Shown: positions 19,106 through 28,368, counted from the stretch's first letter. The stretch is DNA of 64,000 nucleotides from an uncultured Parafilimonas sp. (GCA_903882935.1 CAIRZB010000012.1:1-64000), one strand, 5' to 3'. Translations and numbers: made by a program. The notes: a model not told the origin generated them from the letters alone.

Positions 19106-19957
19106 TTATTGAAACAACGAAAGTTGCATGGTGTTTTGCCTGCTGCGTGAATAAATTTTAGCCTTTTTAGGTGCGGGGGTGTACGTATAAGCCGCATCAA
19201 TCTCAAACACAGGGGTTTCTTCAAAGCGGGAGGCCACCGTAATCCTAACACCTGACGCGTGTTTCTCAAATAACTCCTTTACCAAGGCGGGGCTGTTGTT
19301 GTTCTTAGAAAGATGCGACAAAATAAGGTGGCCCATAAACGCGGGCCGGTGTTTGGTAAATAACTCCAACGCCTGTACGTTGGATATATGCCCATGCCCC
19401 CCACTGATGCGTTTTTTAAGATGGTAGGGGTAACCGCCGTTTGCCAACATCTCCACATCGTAATTAGCTTCTAAAAACGCGGCGTGGCAGCGGCTGAAAT
19501 GTTTTATAACATTATCACAGCAAACCCCAATATCAGTAATTATCCCGATGGTTATGTTGTTGTGTTCTACGATAAAACTATGTGGGTCGCCCGCATCGTG
19601 GTATTTGGGGAACGCTGTAACAGTAAGCCCGCCAATAGTAATGGGTTGGAATGCTGAGAAGGAGACGGTTAAATGTTGCTCCAACCTTAGCGCGCTGCCG
19701 TTAAATGTGCCCTCGGTAATATACACCGGCAACTGAAATTGTTTGGACAGCTGCACCACGCCGCTGATATGGTCAATATGCTCATGCGATATAAACACAG
19801 CCTTCACCTTTTCCATCGCCAGCTCCAACCTTTTCATGCGCTTCACTATTTCGCGGCACGATATGCCCGCATCAACCAATACCGCCTCCTCCGCATTGCC
19901 AACGTAATAGCAATTGCCATTGCTTCCAGAATTGAGGGAGGTGATGAATACCGACAT
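19106..19957 (-). CDS. MBL-fold metallo-hydrolase, WalJ/YycJ type
   Basis: 283 residues. The opening ITSLNSGSNGNCYYV is the hallmark of the YycJ/WalJ group. The metal motif is SHEHIDHISG at about 57-66 (His58, His60, Asp62, His63). Further metal ligands lie in KYHDAGDPHSFIVE, LEANYD and LILSHLSKNN. The group is related to RNase J-type and DNA-processing hydrolases and is cytoplasmic. In Firmicutes it sits beside walK, but here it is a single gene ending convergently with the dehydrogenase. A TACCTTTA box lies 6 nt before the ATG. Confidence 0.88.
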   Translation of the reverse strand: MSVFITSLNSGSNGNCYYVGNAEEAVLVDAGISCREIVKRMKRLELAMEKVKAVFISHEHIDHISGVVQLSKQFQLPVYITEGTFNGSALRLEQHLTVSFSAFQPITIGGLTVTAFPKYHDAGDPHSFIVEHNNITIGIITDIGVCCDNVIKHFSRCHAAFLEANYDVEMLANGGYPYHLKKRISGGHGHISNVQALELFTKHRPAFMGHLILSHLSKNNNSPALVKELFEKHASGVRITVASRFEETPVFEIDAAYTYTPAPKKAKIYSRSRQNTMQLSLFQ

Positions 19958-20041
19958 AGGGTGTAAAGGTAGCGAACGGGGGAGAAGCGAAACTGGATTT
20001 TATTTTGCTCATGCCTTTTTTTGGGGATAAATACCGGCATG

Positions 20042-21778
20042 TTACCCTGCCGTCTTCAAACTGACCGTAAAAATGCTGCCCGCGCCTCTTTCACTACTTA
20101 CAGTGATAAACCCGCCCTGCGCCTCAATAAACTCCTTGCTGATGGCCAAGCCTAGGCCTGTGCCTTCCTGTTTGGAGCCCGGTATTTTAAAGTACCGGTC
20201 AAATATTTTGTCAATATAATCTGCATCAATGCCCTTGCCAAAGTCTTGCACGGCAAACTGTATTCGGTCATTTACCTGCTGTACGTTTAACAGCACCTTT
20301 GTATCCTCATGGGAGTAATGGATGGCGTTGCTCAACAGGTTGGTAAGTACCCAGGCTGTTTTGTCCTTATCGGCCATCACCATAGGCAATACTTGCGGTA
20401 AAAATGTGTTGATGGTAATATGCTTCTGCTCTGCTTCAGCCTTCACAGCGTCAACAGCATATTGTAAAATGTCTTTGGCTGGGGTAGGCTGTAGGTTTAG
20501 CTGTATTTTACCGGTCTCCACTTGCGTCATGTTCAGCAATTCGCCGGTTATTTTCAACAACCGCTCCGCTTCGCCCCTAATGTTCTGCATCAATTGCTTC
20601 TGTTCAGTGTTGGATGCGCCTATGCGCTCGTCCTCCAACAATTGCAGGCTCAGCTTTATGGCCGATATGGGTGTTTTTAATTCATGTGAAACAGTGGCGA
20701 TAAAATTTGTTTTAGCAAAATCAAGTTCCTTAAAGGGGGTGATGTTTTTTAGGATGATTACATAGCCCACCACAAACCTTTCCTTCTCCTCTGCTTGTTC
20801 GGATAGGATGGTCAATATGTCTTTTTCAAAAAAGCTTTCTTTACCATCGGCGTATATCTTTAGTGGGCTATTGGGTGCTGAATGCTCTGAGGGGGTACTC
20901 TGTATCAGTTCCCTGATAAGGCTGCGTATCAGGTCGTTTGTAACGGCAATATCCTGCACGGGCCGGCCAATCATGTCTTTTTCCGAAAGCCCGCTTATTT
21001 TCAACGCCTCGCTGTTTACAAACAACACTTTTTTCTGGTCGTCAAGCCCTATCACAGGGTCGTGCATGTTATTGATGATAGCCTCTATCCGTTTCTTTTC
21101 AAACAGTATCCTGGCAAGGTTACTGCTGTCATATTCCTCCAGTTTGGCGGCCATTTTGTTAAACGCATTGGCAAGGTCGCCAAATTCATCCTTTTGGTTG
21201 ATGTGTATGCGGCTTTTGTAGTTTTTGTTGGCAATATCACTGATGCCTTGCGACAGGGTTCTGATAGGGTTGGCTATCACCGAAGGAAAATTCAACACAA
21301 ACGTAAAGCTTACAATGGCAATGATGGTAAAAATTATGGTTAGCCAAATAGTGGCGTTGTCGGCTGTTTTTTGCGCTACAGAATTTTTACGGATAATAGC
21401 CTTTTGGTTAAGGTCCATAATGGTATAAATGGCTCGCCTTATTTGGGGGTATTGTGCAGAGTCGCCGGTGTTTGTCTTTAACAACTCAAAATGCACCCTT
21501 ACCGTGTGGGTGGCGGTTTCTTCCCCGGGTTCGGTTATGTTATGTTCTTGTTTTACAAGGTTGCTGTCAAAATTATTTACCCAAGTGCTTTGCTGGCTGG
21601 CAGTTTCCATGGCTTTAAGCATGTTGTTTGCGTATAGCAGGGTTTCTTGGTTATCTTTTAATATTTTGCCGGCATCATCGCTCAACCGGTTGATGTATAC
21701 GATGGAAAGTAACCCAAACGATACAATCAGCACAAACAAAAACGTAATGCCCAGCGTGAGTTTATTTTTTAGTTTCAT
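20042..21778 (-). CDS. Sensor histidine kinase (second half of a split Kdp sensor system)
   Basis: 578 residues. Order: TM helix (about 7-29), periplasmic loop, TM helix (about 143-164), HAMP (about 165-220), PAS (about 230-345), HisKA with the phospho-acceptor His365 in ATVSHELKTPISA, and HATPase_c with N box TNLLSNAIHYS, G1 DFGKGID and G2 GTGLGLAIS. It is the last gene of the kdp run and follows the KdpD N-terminal protein. In E. coli KdpD both parts are one polypeptide. Its own periplasmic sensor loop and PAS domain are unlike the four-TM KdpD core, so input may differ. No response regulator is present in the window. Confidence 0.9.
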   Translation of the reverse strand: MKLKNKLTLGITFLFVLIVSFGLLSIVYINRLSDDAGKILKDNQETLLYANNMLKAMETASQQSTWVNNFDSNLVKQEHNITEPGEETATHTVRVHFELLKTNTGDSAQYPQIRRAIYTIMDLNQKAIIRKNSVAQKTADNATIWLTIIFTIIAIVSFTFVLNFPSVIANPIRTLSQGISDIANKNYKSRIHINQKDEFGDLANAFNKMAAKLEEYDSSNLARILFEKKRIEAIINNMHDPVIGLDDQKKVLFVNSEALKISGLSEKDMIGRPVQDIAVTNDLIRSLIRELIQSTPSEHSAPNSPLKIYADGKESFFEKDILTILSEQAEEKERFVVGYVIILKNITPFKELDFAKTNFIATVSHELKTPISAIKLSLQLLEDERIGASNTEQKQLMQNIRGEAERLLKITGELLNMTQVETGKIQLNLQPTPAKDILQYAVDAVKAEAEQKHITINTFLPQVLPMVMADKDKTAWVLTNLLSNAIHYSHEDTKVLLNVQQVNDRIQFAVQDFGKGIDADYIDKIFDRYFKIPGSKQEGTGLGLAISKEFIEAQGGFITVSSERGAGSIFTVSLKTAG

Positions 21779-21815
21779 ATTTTTTTTCTTTAAGCTGATT
21801 GCTTTTAGCTGTGGG

Positions 21816-21893
21816 CTATGAGCCTATCACCAAATCAAATTCCGAATGGCCAAGCTTGTTTTCCGGCAGCAAAAATGCTCTAAGTGTTGGCAT
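21816..21893 (-). pseudogene. Duplicated 3' end of the kdpD N-terminal gene (25-codon ORF)
   Basis: Between the KdpD-like gene and the kinase, a minus-strand ATG at 21893 opens 25 codons ending NKLGHSEFDLVIGS. The true gene end 200 bp upstream reads KKLGQSDIDLVILS. The matching DNA covers about 45 bp, including CACCAAATCAA and GGCCAAGCTT. This looks like a decayed partial duplication of the gene end, though a translated micro-ORF is possible. Confidence 0.6.
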
Positions 21894-21909
21894 ACCCTAT
21901 CCCATATAT

Positions 21910-21937
21910 CCGTTGTTGGTGAAAACACCAACAACGG
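21910..21937. repeat. Perfect 12-bp inverted repeat with AAAA loop
   Basis: CCGTTGTTGGTG, AAAA, then CACCAACAACGG: a flawless hairpin in the gap between the KdpD-like gene and the kinase. There is no adjacent T run on either strand, so it is not an ordinary terminator. An operator or an mRNA processing or stability hairpin are the alternatives. Confidence 0.75.
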
Positions 21938-22023
21938 CGAAAATTTCTTTTTCACCCTTGATTGTGGTACACTAACATCGCCTAAAGGCTAATAACTATA
22001 AGCTAACAGCTACAGGCTTTGAG

Positions 22024-23151
22024 CTATGATAGAATCACCAAATCAATATCCGACTGGCCAAGCTTTTTTAGTAATTCATTAAAAATAGCCGTGCGCAAAA
22101 TAAGCTTGATTAAAGATATATGCGGTTTGCCAATGCACAACGTGGTTATCTTTTTTTCTTCCGCTGCTTCCAATATGCCTTTGCCAACATTGGCATTTTT
22201 TACACGTACCACGTCGGCACCCATCTCAGTGGCGAGTTTAAAATTATTTATCAGATGCCGTTGGGCAGCCAGCCCAATGTTGTCGGCACTTTCGCTGGGT
22301 GTTTGCACATACAGCACATACCATTTGGCATTGTAGTAACTGGCAAGCCTTGCCGTTTTACGAATGACTGTTTTTGCAATATCACTGTTACTGCTTATGC
22401 AGCACATCACCCGTTCCTGCCTACTTTGTATGTTGCGGGGTATTTCGGTTTCAATTTTGCGCTCCACCTGCGATGCAACCTCTTTCAATGCAAGTTCGCG
22501 CAATTGCAATATTTTTTCTGCCTGAAAAAAATTGGTCAGGGCTATCTGTATCTTGTCTTTTGCATAAATTTTGCCTTCTTTTAGCCTTGTAATCAACTCG
22601 TCTGCCGTAAGGTCAATATTCACCACTTCGTCTGCGGTGTTTAGTATGTTGTCAGGCACGCGCTCTGCAACCTCTATACCGGTAATGTTTTTTATGGTTT
22701 CATTCAGGCTTTCAATATGTTGTATGTTTACCGCACTTATTACGTTTATTCCTGCGTCTAAAATATCCATCACATCCTGCCAACGCTTTGCATTCTTACT
22801 CCCTTCAATGTTGGTGTGTGCCAGTTCATCCACTATTACTATTTCGGGCCGCAAATGCAATATTGCCGGTACATCAAGCTCCTCCAACTCCTTGCCTTTG
22901 TAAAAAAGTTTTCTGCGTGGTATCAATGGCAGGCCGTCCATCAAGTCTTCTGTCTCCCTGCGGCCATGGGTCTCCACATAGCCAATCTTAACGTCAATGC
23001 CGTTGCGCAACAACGTTTGGGCCTCTTGCAACATGCGGTAGGTTTTACCCACGCCTGCACTCATGCCTATGTAGATTTTGAACTTACCCCGCCTGCTTTG
23101 GCGGATGAGTTCCATAAAATGCTTTACGCTGTTTTCTTTGTCTAATGGCAT
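22024..23151 (-). CDS. kdpD: KdpD N-terminal sensor/USP protein (stand-alone)
   Basis: 375 residues starting MPLDKENSVKHF; an upstream GTG is less likely. The KdpD domain (1-210) has Walker A IGMSAGVGKTYRML at about 28-41, then VGYVETHGRRETE and IVDELAHTNIEGSKNAKRW. A universal-stress-like domain (about 245-370) follows, with ERVMCCISSNSDIAKTVIRKTARLA and ending DIDLVILS. There are no transmembrane helices and no kinase core, so the usual E. coli KdpD is split at the USP/TM border. Known KdpD N-termini bind ATP and, in some species, second messengers. Here the signal would have to pass to the separate kinase encoded downstream. Confidence 0.92.
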   Translation of the reverse strand: MPLDKENSVKHFMELIRQSRRGKFKIYIGMSAGVGKTYRMLQEAQTLLRNGIDVKIGYVETHGRRETEDLMDGLPLIPRRKLFYKGKELEELDVPAILHLRPEIVIVDELAHTNIEGSKNAKRWQDVMDILDAGINVISAVNIQHIESLNETIKNITGIEVAERVPDNILNTADEVVNIDLTADELITRLKEGKIYAKDKIQIALTNFFQAEKILQLRELALKEVASQVERKIETEIPRNIQSRQERVMCCISSNSDIAKTVIRKTARLASYYNAKWYVLYVQTPSESADNIGLAAQRHLINNFKLATEMGADVVRVKNANVGKGILEAAEEKKITTLCIGKPHISLIKLILRTAIFNELLKKLGQSDIDLVILS

Positions 23152-23164
23152 AACATTTTTTTTC

Positions 23165-23300
23165 AGCACAATCTGACGGTCTCCGTCTGATTGTGAAATA
23201 ATGTTGTTTGTTTCCGGTCAGACTGAGAACGTCAGACCGGGGACCGAAAGGCCGGAAAGCAAAAGGATGCTGCGCCCACCCATGCGGGACGCAGCATGTA
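23165..23300. repeat. Cluster of three imperfect hairpins between kdpC and kdpD
   Basis: The 165-bp gap contains CAATCTGACGG/CCGTCTGATTG (23169-23193), CCGGTCAGAC/GTCAGACCGG (about 23215-23241) and ATGCTGCG/CGCAGCAT (23267-23297) with an inner CCC/GGG. The first two share a GTCTGAC/GTCAGAC core. The third could act as a weak terminator or attenuator behind kdpC. Confidence 0.55.
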
Positions 23301-23316
23301 CTTGAACCTCAACCAC

Positions 23317-23901
23317 CTATTTGCTAAACGCTGTGTGCTGTTTTAATTCATCCAGCGCAATATTCAATCTAAGCACATTTACCTTGGCAGTGCCGAGTAA
23401 GCCAAGCAAAGGTTTTTCGGTGTTGGCATCAACCAATGCCACTATTTTATCCTCGGTTATGCTTCTTACCACAGCAATGCGTTTTACCTGTATTTTGGCC
23501 GCTTCCGGTGAAATGTCAGGGTCAAGCCCGCTGCCGGATGCGGTTACCAATTCTGACGGTATTTGTTCCCTTTTTACGCCAGGATTGTGCACCATAAAAC
23601 TGTCAATCCTGTCTTTTACCTGTTGCAGGTAATCAGGGTTTGATGGCCCTTTGTTGCTGCCTGCACTGCCTGCACCATTATAACCTGCAGCAGAAGGGCG
23701 GCTGTAAAAATATTTGTCCTGGGTAAAGCTTTGGCCTTCCAACGCATAGCCTACCACTTTGCCGTTTACACTTACGGTTACACCGTTGCCTTTGGCAGGT
23801 GCGGCTTGCGCTATACCCAGTATAAGCACGGTATATATGCCGCAGAAGAAAATTATTGTTACCATTGTTAGCCTTAGTGCAGGCCCGATATATTGTTTCA
23901 T
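23317..23901 (-). CDS. kdpC: Potassium-transporting ATPase subunit C
   Basis: 194 residues, normal length. A single N-terminal TM helix (about 10-33, MVTIIFFCGIYTVLILGIAQ) is followed by a periplasmic domain. FYSRPSAAGYNGAGSAGSN is the conserved block that replaces YFxxRPS in other KdpC proteins. PSELVTASGSGLDPDISPEAA and VNVLRLNIALDEL complete the signature. KdpC joins KdpA and KdpB in the KdpFABC K+ pump in the inner membrane. Gene order with kdpB is interrupted by a repeat and a relic gene in about 390 bp. Confidence 0.96.
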   Translation of the reverse strand: MKQYIGPALRLTMVTIIFFCGIYTVLILGIAQAAPAKGNGVTVSVNGKVVGYALEGQSFTQDKYFYSRPSAAGYNGAGSAGSNKGPSNPDYLQQVKDRIDSFMVHNPGVKREQIPSELVTASGSGLDPDISPEAAKIQVKRIAVVRSITEDKIVALVDANTEKPLLGLLGTAKVNVLRLNIALDELKQHTAFSK

Positions 23902-23910
23902 ATTATAAGT

Positions 23911-23956
23911 TTGCCCCCATCCCCTCCATAGGAGTCCTTTGGACTAAAGGGGGGGT
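23911..23956. repeat. Palindromic intergenic repeat, copy A (kdpB-kdpC gap)
   Basis: CCCCCATCCCCTCC, ATA, GGAG, TCCTTTGGA, CTAAAGGGGGG: nested inverted repeats. A second copy with the same layout and orientation lies at 26361-26405 between kdpA and kdpB. Confidence 0.75.
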
Positions 23957-23992
23957 AGGAAATTAATAATTATTACTAAATTTGGTAAAAAC

Positions 23993-24266
23993 ATGAGCCA
24001 TCAACACCCGATTTTCCGTAAAGGCATCCGACTTCAATGAGCTTCTCTTTGAAAAGATTAAGTCGTTACTCAATAATGAACCTGGCTTAGAAGTAACCAT
24101 TTCAATACGTACTTCACGTTCAAATAACACTTTTGAAAATGAATCCAAGGAAGAATATTTTGAACGGCTTACCACCGCAAAAAACAATCTTGACAATAAT
24201 ATAAACGCTGTTTCTTTTACAGCTACAGAATTTGAAGCATTTAAAAAAGAGTTATTAAAATATTGA
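23993..24266 (+). pseudogene. Frameshifted small antitoxin-like gene, antisense inside the kdp operon
   Basis: From the ATG at 23993 the frame breaks after two codons. The +1-shifted frame runs open to a TGA at 24264-24266 and reads INTRFSVKASDFNELLFEKI, later VTISIRTSRSNNTF, KEEYFERLTTAKNNL and SFTATEFEAFKKELLKY. Removing one C from AGCC at about 23997-23999 restores a 90-residue protein. The composition is that of a real acidic/helical protein. The shape resembles the small antitoxin half of Bacteroidota toxin-antitoxin pairs (inference). No toxin partner is adjacent. It is on the strand opposite to kdpB and kdpC. Confidence 0.6.
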
Positions 24267-24292
24267 GCGTTCATGGCCATTATGATGAATAA

Positions 24293-26347
24293 TTAAAACC
24301 AAATAGATACCAACATGTCAATTAATTTTATGCCGATAAATGGCACTATCACACCGCCCAAGCCATATATTAGCAGGTTTCTCCTCAACAAAGCACTTGC
24401 ACCTATTGGCTTGTAAGCCACGCCCCTTAAAGCAAGCGGTATTAATAACGGAATGATGATGGCGTTAAAAATAACGGCTGAAAGGATGGCGCTTTGCGGG
24501 CTGTGCAACTGCATAATGTTAAGCCCCTGCAAGGCCGGTATTGAAGCGATAAACAACGCGGGCACTATTGCAAAATACTTGGCCACGTCGTTGGCTATGC
24601 TAAAGGTTGTTAGTGTACCCCTTGTCATTAACAACTGCTTGCCTATTTCCACAATTTCAATCAGCTTGGTGGGGTCGTTGTCAAGGTCAACCATGTTGCC
24701 TGCTTCTTTGGCGGCCTGTGTACCGCTGTTCATGGCTACTCCAACGTCTGCTTGGGCAAGTGCGGGCGCATCGTTTGTACCGTCGCCCATCATCGCAACA
24801 AGCTTGCCGCCGGTTTGCTCCTTCTTAATGTAATTCATCTTATCCTCGGGCTTGGCCTCGGCTATAAAATCATCCACGCCTGCTTTTTCAGCAATAAACT
24901 TTGCAGTTAGCGGGTTGTCGCCCGTAACCATCACTGTTTTTACCCCCATTTTACGCAGCCTGTCAAAACGGTCGTGTATGCCGGGTTTAATGATGTCTTG
25001 CAGCTCAATTACGCCAATGGCTACATCGTTGTTGCTTACCACCAGCGGTGTTCCGCCGTTGGCAGCTACCACTTTAACGCGGTCGTACATTTCGGGACTA
25101 ACGGAGTTGCCTGCTTTTTCCACCTTGTTGCGGATGGAGTCATACGCGCCTTTACGTATACGTGTGTCGCCTATGTTTACACCACTGCTGCGTGTTTCGG
25201 CAGTAAACTCAATAAAGGTTACCTTATCCTTCTGCAACACCGGCTTTTTAAAGCCTTTGGTTTCGGCCAGCTCAATGATTGATTTACCTTCTGGTGTTTC
25301 ATCCGCCAAAGATGATAACACACAGGCTTCGACAAAGGCATTCTCATCTACCCCTGCACCCGGCCAAAAATTGGTGGCTTTGCGGTTACCGATGGTAATG
25401 GTACCTGTTTTATCAAGCAACAAAGTGTCAATATCACCTGCTGTTTCAACGGCCTTACCGCTTTTGGTGATAACGTTGGCACGCAAGGCCCTGTCCATAC
25501 CGGCGATACCAATGGCACTTAACAAACCACCGATGGTTGTTGGTATAAGGCACACAAACAGCGAGATAAAGGCCGCTATAGTTATGGGCGTGTTGGCATA
25601 ATCCCCAAAAGGTTTTAGCGTTACACAAACAATGATGAAAATGATGGTGAACCCTGCCAACAAAATAGTCAACGCTATTTCATTGGGTGTTTTTTGGCGG
25701 CTGGCACCTTCTACCAAGGCTATCATCTTATCCAAAAAGCTTTCGCCGGGTGCAGTGGTAACTTTTACCTTAATATGGTCGCTCAATACTTTTGTGCCAC
25801 CTGTTACAGATGATTTGTCGCCGCCTGATTCCCTTATTACCGGTGCACTTTCGCCGGTAATGGCGCTTTCATCGATGGTGGCGATACCTTCCACAATTTC
25901 GCCGTCCATAGGTATGGTATCGCCAGTTTCGCAGATAAAAAAGTCGCCTTTCTGCAATTGTGAGGAAGGCACAATTTTTATTTCGTCCGTAAATATACCG
26001 CCCACAGCAAAAACCTTTTTGGCGGGTGTGTCTTGCCTGGTTTTACGCAGGCTGTCGGCTTGTGCCTTACCCCTTGCCTCTGCAATGGCTTCGGCAAAAT
26101 TGCCAAACAGCACCGTGATAAACAGTATAAGGAAGATGATTAGGTTGTATGCAAAGCTGCCTTGCGATTTTTCTCCCAGTAAAACCCAAATACACACCAC
26201 CAGCATGATGGCTGTGCCTATTTCCACGGTAAACATTACAGGATTGTGTACCAATGCCCGTGGGTTTAATTTTATGAATGATTGTTTAAGGGCGTCTCTA
26301 ACCTGGCTGCCTTCAAACAATTTTGCGTTCCTTTTATCTTTTGACAT
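24293..26347 (-). CDS. kdpB: Potassium-transporting P-type ATPase subunit B
   Basis: 684 residues from MSKDKRNAK; the upstream alternative adds 8 residues that overlap the repeat. It has the A-domain TGES motif at about 164-167, the P-domain [12 protein letters not shown] with phosphorylated Asp312, the N-domain [10 protein letters not shown], and the hinge [10 protein letters not shown] plus [14 protein letters not shown]. Membrane helices flank these in the standard P1A layout. ATP hydrolysis here drives K+ import through KdpA. It is an inner-membrane protein, with kdpA upstream and kdpC downstream. Confidence 0.97.
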   Translation of the reverse strand: MSKDKRNAKLFEGSQVRDALKQSFIKLNPRALVHNPVMFTVEIGTAIMLVVCIWVLLGEKSQGSFAYNLIIFLILFITVLFGNFAEAIAEARGKAQADSLRKTRQDTPAKKVFAVGGIFTDEIKIVPSSQLQKGDFFICETGDTIPMDGEIVEGIATIDESAITGESAPVIRESGGDKSSVTGGTKVLSDHIKVKVTTAPGESFLDKMIALVEGASRQKTPNEIALTILLAGFTIIFIIVCVTLKPFGDYANTPITIAAFISLFVCLIPTTIGGLLSAIGIAGMDRALRANVITKSGKAVETAGDIDTLLLDKTGTITIGNRKATNFWPGAGVDENAFVEACVLSSLADETPEGKSIIELAETKGFKKPVLQKDKVTFIEFTAETRSSGVNIGDTRIRKGAYDSIRNKVEKAGNSVSPEMYDRVKVVAANGGTPLVVSNNDVAIGVIELQDIIKPGIHDRFDRLRKMGVKTVMVTGDNPLTAKFIAEKAGVDDFIAEAKPEDKMNYIKKEQTGGKLVAMMGDGTNDAPALAQADVGVAMNSGTQAAKEAGNMVDLDNDPTKLIEIVEIGKQLLMTRGTLTTFSIANDVAKYFAIVPALFIASIPALQGLNIMQLHSPQSAILSAVIFNAIIIPLLIPLALRGVAYKPIGASALLRRNLLIYGLGGVIVPFIGIKLIDMLVSIWF

Positions 26348-26360
26348 AGTTGTAAAGTTT

Positions 26361-26405
26361 GCAACCCCCATCCCTCCAATGGAGTACTTTGGACTAAAGG
26401 GGGTG
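26361..26405. repeat. Palindromic intergenic repeat, copy B (kdpA-kdpB gap)
   Basis: CAACCCCCATCCCTCCAATG, GGAGTACTTTGGACTAAAGG, then GGGTG. It has the same architecture as copy A at 23911-23956 with a few substitutions. It fills most of the 85-bp gap, so the mRNA between kdpA and kdpB would be highly folded. Confidence 0.75.
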
Positions 26406-26432
26406 AGAAGACGTGAAATAAATTGGGGTGTT

Positions 26433-28133
26433 CTACTTCATACTAAAATATTCTGCGATGGGGCCGAGTGCAAGTGCGGGGAAGAAGCTTAATGCCACTA
26501 CTATGGCAATTACCGCAAACACCATGGCACCAAATGTGAATGTGTCTGTTTTAAGCGTACCCGCACTTTCTGGCACGTACTTCTTTTTGGCAAGTATGCC
26601 TGCGATGGCCAGCGGCCCGATAATGGGCAAGTAACGGCCCAGCAGCATTACGATACCGCAGGTAATATTCCAGAAGGGTACCGCGTCGCCAAGCCCTTCA
26701 AAGCCTGAACCGTTGTTGGCAGATGAAGAGGTATACTCGTACAACATTTCAGAGAAACCGTGGTAGCCAGGGTTGTTCAGCCAGCCCGCATAAGTTTTGG
26801 GGTCGTGTGCATACAAGTGTGATGACAGTGCGGTAAAGGCAAGGATAAGAAAAGTATGCAGCAACGCGATGATGGTGGCAATTTTCATTTCCTTTGCTTC
26901 AATCTTCTTGCCCAAAAACTCTGGCGTACGGCCTACCATCAAACCTGAGATAAATACGGCAATTATGATATACACGTAGAAATTTAAAAAACCCACACCC
27001 ACACCGCCATAAAAAGAGTTTACCATCATGCCGAGCATGCAAAACATGCCGGTCAAAGCCGTAAAGCTGTCGTGCATGGCGTTTACCGAGCCATTGGATG
27101 TTACGGTGGTTGTTATGCCCCAGTAAGCGGAAGCGGCCGGGCCAAAGCGAACCTCCTTGCCCTCCATGCTGCCCAGCTGTTGTGTTACGCCCAACCGCGT
27201 TATGGCGGGGCTGCCCTTCATTTCTTGGTAAACAGATGGCACTAACAGCAACAGAAAGCCCACCGTCATTACCCCAAATATCATCCAGGCTAACCTGCGT
27301 TTTTTCAACATAAAGCCCATAGTGAATATCAACGCAATGGGTATAAGTATAATACTTACGTTTTCAATGATGTTGGTGAAGTAATTGGGGTTTTCCAGCG
27401 GGTGTGCCGAGTTAACGCCAAAAAAGCCACCGCCGTTGGTGCCCAATTGCTTGATGGCAACCATGGCTGCGGCAGGCCCCCTTGAAACACTCACGGTGTC
27501 GCCCTGTAAAGAAATAAACTGGTCTTTGCCTTTAAACGTCATGGGTGTTCCGTTTATCAGTAACAGCACAGCCACCACAATTGAAAGGGGCAAAAGCACC
27601 CTTGTGCAAGACTTAATAAAATAGTTGTAGAAATTACCCAACTTGTCGCCAGCTTTTTCTTTCATTGCTTTAAACACCACCGCACATGCGGCCATGCCAA
27701 TGCCTGCGCTGATAAATTGGAATAACATCAGCACCAACTGACCTAAGTAAGACACGCCGCTTTCGCCTGAATAGTGCTGTAAATTGGTGTTGCTTATAAA
27801 GCTGATGGTGGTGTTAAATGCAAGGTCTGCAGTCATTGACGGGTTGCCGTCGGGGTTAAGCGGCAACGAGCCCATGGTCATTAATATTGCCATGGAGAAT
27901 AGAAACCAAACAAGGTTGATGGTTAACAAGGCCAGCAGGTGCTGCTGCCAGGTCATGTCCCGGTCGGGTTTTGCGCCGCCTAGTTTAAAAAACAATTTGT
28001 CTAACGGGCCTAAAATAGGGTCGAGCCAAGTTTTTTCGCCCTGGTACACCTTGCCCATGTATCTGCCAAGGGGTATGGCGAGCAGAAGGGTGAGGAGAAA
28101 CATGGTAACAATACCAATAATTTCAGTGTTCAT
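26433..28133 (-). CDS. kdpA: Potassium-transporting ATPase potassium-binding subunit
   Basis: 566 residues with about ten TM helices. The four pore loops of the KtrB/KdpA superfamily can be seen, including [18 protein letters not shown] (about 115), [19 protein letters not shown] (about 230), the [13 protein letters not shown] region (about 345) and [15 protein letters not shown] (about 470). The N-terminus [20 protein letters not shown] and the start codon are normal. It forms the selectivity filter of the high-affinity K+ pump, and follows kdpF by about 50 bp. Confidence 0.97.
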   Translation of the reverse strand: MNTEIIGIVTMFLLTLLLAIPLGRYMGKVYQGEKTWLDPILGPLDKLFFKLGGAKPDRDMTWQQHLLALLTINLVWFLFSMAILMTMGSLPLNPDGNPSMTADLAFNTTISFISNTNLQHYSGESGVSYLGQLVLMLFQFISAGIGMAACAVVFKAMKEKAGDKLGNFYNYFIKSCTRVLLPLSIVVAVLLLINGTPMTFKGKDQFISLQGDTVSVSRGPAAAMVAIKQLGTNGGGFFGVNSAHPLENPNYFTNIIENVSIILIPIALIFTMGFMLKKRRLAWMIFGVMTVGFLLLLVPSVYQEMKGSPAITRLGVTQQLGSMEGKEVRFGPAASAYWGITTTVTSNGSVNAMHDSFTALTGMFCMLGMMVNSFYGGVGVGFLNFYVYIIIAVFISGLMVGRTPEFLGKKIEAKEMKIATIIALLHTFLILAFTALSSHLYAHDPKTYAGWLNNPGYHGFSEMLYEYTSSSANNGSGFEGLGDAVPFWNITCGIVMLLGRYLPIIGPLAIAGILAKKKYVPESAGTLKTDTFTFGAMVFAVIAIVVALSFFPALALGPIAEYFSMK

Positions 28134-28181
28134 ACTTATAGATTGATGGAGTATTATGAATTTCTGTTGCTAATAATATTT

Positions 28182-28259
28182 CTAAAATTTCTCGGGCTTT
28201 ACCAACACATAGCATAGGTATATAAACACGAGGATGGAGATGACAAAGAGGATAAGCAT
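28182..28259 (-). CDS. kdpF: Potassium-transporting ATPase subunit F (25 aa)
   Basis: ATG at 28259, stop at 28184-28182. The product starts MLILFVISILVFIYLCYVLV and ends KPEKF. It is one TM helix followed by the Pro-Glu-x-Phe tail typical of KdpF. It is too short for most gene callers. KdpF stabilises the KdpABC complex in the membrane. It lies directly upstream of kdpA and only 4 nt downstream of another tiny ORF. Confidence 0.9.
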   Translation of the reverse strand: MLILFVISILVFIYLCYVLVKPEKF

Positions 28260-28263
28260 GGTT

Positions 28264-28347
28264 TTAAATTTTATCAAAAAAATGAATGGATTTGAAAAAC
28301 AGCGCAAAGCCAACAAGGCCAGCGGCAATTAATAGTACAGTGAGCAT
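28264..28347 (-). CDS. Predicted 27-residue membrane peptide upstream of kdpF
   Basis: ATG at 28347, stop at 28266-28264. The product starts MLTVLLIAAGLVGFALFFKS and ends IHFFDKI: one TM helix of about 17 residues, then a short amphipathic tail. The stop is 4 nt before the kdpF ATG, an operon-like spacing. It resembles KdpF in size and layout but lacks the Pro-Glu-x-Phe tail. It may be a second small subunit or a regulator of the pump (inference). Confidence 0.6.
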   Translation of the reverse strand: MLTVLLIAAGLVGFALFFKSIHFFDKI

Positions 28348-28368
28348 AATGGTTATTTTTTACGTTGG

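Noticed and set aside
21910-21937. 12-bp perfect hairpin as a terminator
   Set aside because: There is no T run next to either arm, so an intrinsic terminator is unlikely; kept only as an inverted repeat.
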